Shown here: positions 60,742-64,000 of the stretch, in pieces | Position numbering within the stretch: the stretch's first letter is position 1 | Layout of the letters: every line of letters begins with the position of its first letter | Assembly (NCBI RefSeq): GCF_002214805.1 | Contig: NZ_CP019914.1 | Coordinates: forward strand, 2,790,001 to 2,854,000 | DNA length: 64,000 nucleotides | From: Brachyspira hampsonii | GTDB taxonomy: Bacteria > Spirochaetota > Brachyspiria > Brachyspirales > Brachyspiraceae | Direction of reading: 5' to 3' | Translations under genes and position numbers: made by a program | The notes under the pieces: model-generated | The model's input: the letters and a program-made list of their open reading frames with translations, nothing else | What the model was told of the DNA's origin: nothing | Database searches by the model: none

Positions 60742-62058
60742 TTATCTGTTTCTTGATGAAAAAATATTCATACTTTTTCTATATTTAGCTACGGTTCTTC
60801 TTGAAATGTCAATACCTTCACTTTTGAGTATCAGTCTGACTTTTTCATCACTTAATTTTGCCTGAGAGTTTTCTATAATTCTTTTTATAATCTCTTTAAC
60901 GCCCCTAGAACCAAGTCCTCCGCCGACGGCTCTAGAGAAAAAATATTTTATAGAAAATGTACCCCAAACAGTGTTAAGATACTTACCATTAGCTATTCTG
61001 CTTATGGTGGATTCGCTTAAACTCACCTCCAAAGACATATCTTTTAAAGTTAATGGCTTCATAAACTCTTTTCCATACTCAAAGAAATTTATCTGAAATT
61101 TAAGCAGAGCTTCGCCTATTTTTAATAAAGTTTTTTTCCTATCATTATAGGCATTTATAAGGCTTTCAGCTTCTTTCTTTTTTTCTTTTAAAAAGTTTAT
61201 GCTATCTTTACTTTCTTCTCTATCTAATAGTTTAATATATTTTTTACTAATTTTCAAGTGGGGTATAAAAGTTTCATCTGTTTTTACAATCCAATGCTCA
61301 TTTTCCTTAAAGATAAATAATTCCGGTACTATATATTTAACGGATGATGTATCATATTCTCTGGCAGGGTAGGGCTCTAATGTCTGTATTAATTTTAAAG
61401 CCTTTAATACTGTATTAACTTCTATATTTAAATTCAAAGCTATTTTTTCGTAATTCTTTTTTGATAACTCATCTAAATAATTTTCTACAATCTTTATTGC
61501 CGTATCATATATAGCTTTATCATCATCTTCCTTCTGCTTCATTTTTAATTGTATAGAAAGACATTCGTTAATATTTTTTGCCCCAACACCGTAAGGATCA
61601 AATGTTTTTATTATAGAAATTATTTTTTCTATTTGTTTTATGTCGGCATTTAATATATTGGAAATCTCTCCGCTTTCAATAGTTAAATATCCGTCTTCAT
61701 TTATAAAACTGCATATTTGTTCTGCCAGCTCTATTTCTTTTTTATCATTAAAAGTAATATCTATTTGACTTTTTAAATGAGAAAATAGACTCTCTTTTGA
61801 ATTTTCTACCGTATTTTCTATTATAGAATTAATATCGTTTTCTGATGCCGCCGATGAGGATTTTGAATAATTATCATTAAAGTCATACTCTAAAAATGGA
61901 TTTTCTTCCATTGCTTTTTCTATCTTTTCTTTAAGCTCTATTGCCGGCAGTGATATAACATCAAGCCATACTCTAGTTTGATAATTAAGTCTTAAATCAT
62001 TTTTGATTGCAGTTCTTGTTTTTATGTAAGTGTTTGATGATAAAGAATTATTAATCAT
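60742..62058 (-). CDS. rpoN: RNA polymerase sigma-54 factor
   Basis: A 438-residue sigma factor. The C-terminal RpoN box is SRRTVAKYR (419-427) and recognises the -24 element. The core-binding domain and the preceding HTH (LTLKDMSLEVSLSESTISRIANGKY) are typical. The N-terminal activator-binding region (about 1-50) ends ENPFLEYDF as in the family, but has few glutamines. Its start overlaps the end of the DUF4132-like gene by 8 bases, so the two are coupled. Confidence 0.94.
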   Translation of the reverse strand: MINNSLSSNTYIKTRTAIKNDLRLNYQTRVWLDVISLPAIELKEKIEKAMEENPFLEYDFNDNYSKSSSAASENDINSIIENTVENSKESLFSHLKSQIDITFNDKKEIELAEQICSFINEDGYLTIESGEISNILNADIKQIEKIISIIKTFDPYGVGAKNINECLSIQLKMKQKEDDDKAIYDTAIKIVENYLDELSKKNYEKIALNLNIEVNTVLKALKLIQTLEPYPAREYDTSSVKYIVPELFIFKENEHWIVKTDETFIPHLKISKKYIKLLDREESKDSINFLKEKKKEAESLINAYNDRKKTLLKIGEALLKFQINFFEYGKEFMKPLTLKDMSLEVSLSESTISRIANGKYLNTVWGTFSIKYFFSRAVGGGLGSRGVKEIIKRIIENSQAKLSDEKVRLILKSEGIDISRRTVAKYRKSMNIFSSRNR

Positions 62059-64000
62059 AAAAACCTAAAGATAAATAATAAATCATTGTACTAATAAATC
62101 TTCTTTCTATATCAAAAGGAGAAATTATCTTGCCAAATTTATTATATTTTTCTAATTCATAAAATTTGATGCTTTCAATCAATACATCTTCATCATACAT
62201 ACTGCAGTCTATTTCGCATATTATTTTTAGAACATTATCTGCCATATAGTAAGATACATATTCATTATAATACTCTATTTTTATATTTAATTCCTTAGAT
62301 AATTTATCCATATATTCTAATGATAATTTTTGCCCTTTAAAAGAAATTATAGAATTATTTTCTACATCAGTGTCTTCTAATATATATCTTTTTATTTTAA
62401 TCTGTTCTACAGGCTGCTCTATCTCATATAATTCCAATTGATAATACCAAGTTTTGTAAGTATCTTCACCTGAATCAATAGGGTGATATAAAGTTATATA
62501 GCATTTAATTTGTTTAGGAAGTTCATATAAATCTTCATCTATAGAAATTAAAGAACCATCTTCCATATATCTGAAGCAGTCTATCAAATTTCCTTCTTCA
62601 TCATAAACTCCCCATATAAATGCCAATGTGAAATACTGCATTACAGGATTTTCTACAAATACTTCAAAAAATGTTTCATAATCCCATTTTCTGCCGTTAA
62701 ACATAACTTTTTTTAATTTTTCTTTTTGATATGTTATAATAGCTTCAAGTGAATTTCTTATATTAGCTAAATCTTTTTTTGCTTCTTCTGCTTTTGTTTT
62801 ATCGTCTCCTTCTATAGGTTCTGGGAGTTCTTTTATTATTTTATGATTTTCATTATCTATTACTTCCAAATAAGAATCGCTTAAAAGCTGAAGTGTAAAA
62901 CTTTGCTTACCGTAATTTATTATTTTATTTCTCTCTACATTAAAGCCTAAATTAGGTATAACTTTATCGAATAAATTATCAATAGGTATATTCAAACACT
63001 CAGATGCCTTCTCAAAAGATGATATTGCAGCATTTTTTAATACCTTATTTTTAGACATGTATATGATGTTATTTATTATCATTAATGCAAACTTTTCGCC
63101 GTTCATAGCTATTGCCGGTATTATATATGCCGCTAAAGATGATTTGAAATTATCATGCCAATATTCTATTCTGTCGTATAAACTTGCTATTTGATTATAG
63201 TCAGCATAAATACAGTATGGTATAATAATATTTTTTTTGTTTTCATCGCATCCATTATCAGACCAATATTTATATATTTTTTCAAATGCACTTCTAAGAG
63301 AATACATGTCAAATAAATCTATTATTCTGTCTATATCTTTTATTCTATAAGGCTCATCAAGAAGCATATATTCAATCAATATATATTTCATAACTTTTAC
63401 AGGTATTTTGATACTTTTATCACTTCTAAGAAGCACATCGGATATTAAATTCTCATCTACAAAATCTATTAAATTCTCATAATCATCATCATAATAATCA
63501 TCTATATATTGATTTATATCTTCAAGAGTTTTGAATTTAAATCCTTTTCTATTACAATTCCATTTTTTTATTATTTTTTTTAATTCAAATTGAACCTCTT
63601 TTCTATAAGCATGTATGCTGCTTTCAATATATGCTCTGGAATTATATTCATCTTCTTCTATTAACCTTAAAGCACATTTTATTATATCTTTATTTTTTAA
63701 ATGAAGTACATAGCAAATAGCAGAATAATTTGTGAATCCTGCTTTATCTTTTTTATATAGAAGTTCTAAAAAATCTATTAGGGCATAACTTTTATATGAA
63801 GCTGCTTTCAAAAATGTTTTATCATGAAACATTTCTATTGTGTAATCAGCATTTTTAGTAACCAGCTTTAATATATATTTTGTGCTGAAAATGTAAATAG
63901 GGTAGGTATATAGATATGTTATTATTAAGTCTTTTAAATCTAAATCATATCCCTGTAAATAATCCAATATCTCTTTTAATTTAATATTATAGAATTCCTT
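62051..64000 (-). CDS. DUF4132-like (MolR-type) protein, 5' end outside window
   Basis: The frame stays open from the last base of the window, so the visible 649 residues are only the C-terminal part. The N-terminal visible half is helical, rich in Lys, Ile and Asp. The C-terminal half (from about residue 370 on) fits DUF4132: a QSFTLQLLSDSYLEV segment, ELPEPIEGDDKTKAEEAKKDL in shortened form, NPVMQYFTLAFIWGVYD, and YEIEQPVEQIKIKRY. Such proteins often have WGR domains and unknown function. It overlaps rpoN by 8 bases. Confidence 0.6.
   Translation of the reverse strand, partial: KEFYNIKLKEILDYLQGYDLDLKDLIITYLYTYPIYIFSTKYILKLVTKNADYTIEMFHDKTFLKAASYKSYALIDFLELLYKKDKAGFTNYSAICYVLHLKNKDIIKCALRLIEEDEYNSRAYIESSIHAYRKEVQFELKKIIKKWNCNRKGFKFKTLEDINQYIDDYYDDDYENLIDFVDENLISDVLLRSDKSIKIPVKVMKYILIEYMLLDEPYRIKDIDRIIDLFDMYSLRSAFEKIYKYWSDNGCDENKKNIIIPYCIYADYNQIASLYDRIEYWHDNFKSSLAAYIIPAIAMNGEKFALMIINNIIYMSKNKVLKNAAISSFEKASECLNIPIDNLFDKVIPNLGFNVERNKIINYGKQSFTLQLLSDSYLEVIDNENHKIIKELPEPIEGDDKTKAEEAKKDLANIRNSLEAIITYQKEKLKKVMFNGRKWDYETFFEVFVENPVMQYFTLAFIWGVYDEEGNLIDCFRYMEDGSLISIDEDLYELPKQIKCYITLYHPIDSGEDTYKTWYYQLELYEIEQPVEQIKIKRYILEDTDVENNSIISFKGQKLSLEYMDKLSKELNIKIEYYNEYVSYYMADNVLKIICEIDCSMYDEDVLIESIKFYELEKYNKFGKIISPFDIERRFISTMIYYLSLGFYD

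Noticed and set aside
1-64000. CRISPR array, rRNA genes, prophage or replication origin
   Set aside because: I saw no regular repeat-spacer array, no rRNA-like sequence, no phage structural genes and no cluster of DnaA boxes or dnaA/dnaN genes.

Overview
The window looks like a chromosomal segment of an anaerobic spirochaete, most probably Brachyspira (species not resolved). The basis is the very AT-rich, A/T-ending codon use, a periplasmic-flagellum operon (fliF-fliG-fliH-fliI-fliJ), heptose and KDO genes for a lipo-oligosaccharide outer membrane, an Fe-S-type standalone nuclease, and several Rpn-type PD-(D/E)XK proteins. Gene density is high. Only one stretch longer than 300 bases lacks a gene (406-1176).

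Layout. 1-405 is the 3' end of a type I restriction specificity gene. 406-1176 is a non-coding patchwork of repeats, a MITE-like element and a strong hairpin. 1177-8944 holds ferritin, lptB, a DUF4340-like protein, ruvX, a U32 protein, proC, a CheY-like regulator, a GalT-like enzyme and proB. 9009-19700 holds envelope proteins (a probable beta-barrel protein, ankyrin, CAP domain, lipoproteins), a RecB-like nuclease, an Eis-like acetyltransferase, an Rpn nuclease, a 5-methyluridine RNA methyltransferase, the heptose genes rfaE2-hldD and a response regulator. 19718-23934 is gltX, gmk, a probable rpoZ, miaA and pncC. 24011-30621 is the flagellar export and switch operon, with a recognisable promoter and four motif copies in front. 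A tRNA-Thr(GGT) and an NHL-repeat protein follow. 33169-34133 is a second, frameshifted Rpn gene. 34327-40558 carries a hydantoinase, a LacI-scrA-scrB sucrose locus with its operator, and greA. 40694-46683 is a glycogen cluster (glgA...glgC) enclosing a DJ-1-like protein without its cysteine and three tandem HAD phosphatases. 46806-50806 holds a PepSY-like protein, a GH3 glycosidase and two GNAT enzymes. 50940-52102 is a frameshifted hsdS. 52297-54170 is kdsA, an SpsF-like cytidylyltransferase and a GIY-YIG protein. 54250-56007 is a split transketolase. Two tandem BFD-like ferredoxins, an HdeD-like protein, rsmH with an ftsL candidate, and the rpoN-hpf-ptsN-hprK cluster with a DUF4132-like gene upstream complete the window.

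The most interesting system is the pair of Rpn genes. Each has a near-consensus promoter whose predicted start point falls on the ATG, so the full-length mRNA is predicted to be leaderless. Each also has a strong Shine-Dalgarno plus in-frame ATG at the start of the C-terminal region. This matches the published idea of a nuclease toxin whose own C-terminal fragment is made separately as an antitoxin. The second copy also carries an in-phase A AAA AAG heptamer at its frame break. All functional statements come from reading the sequence and from family knowledge; no searches were run.
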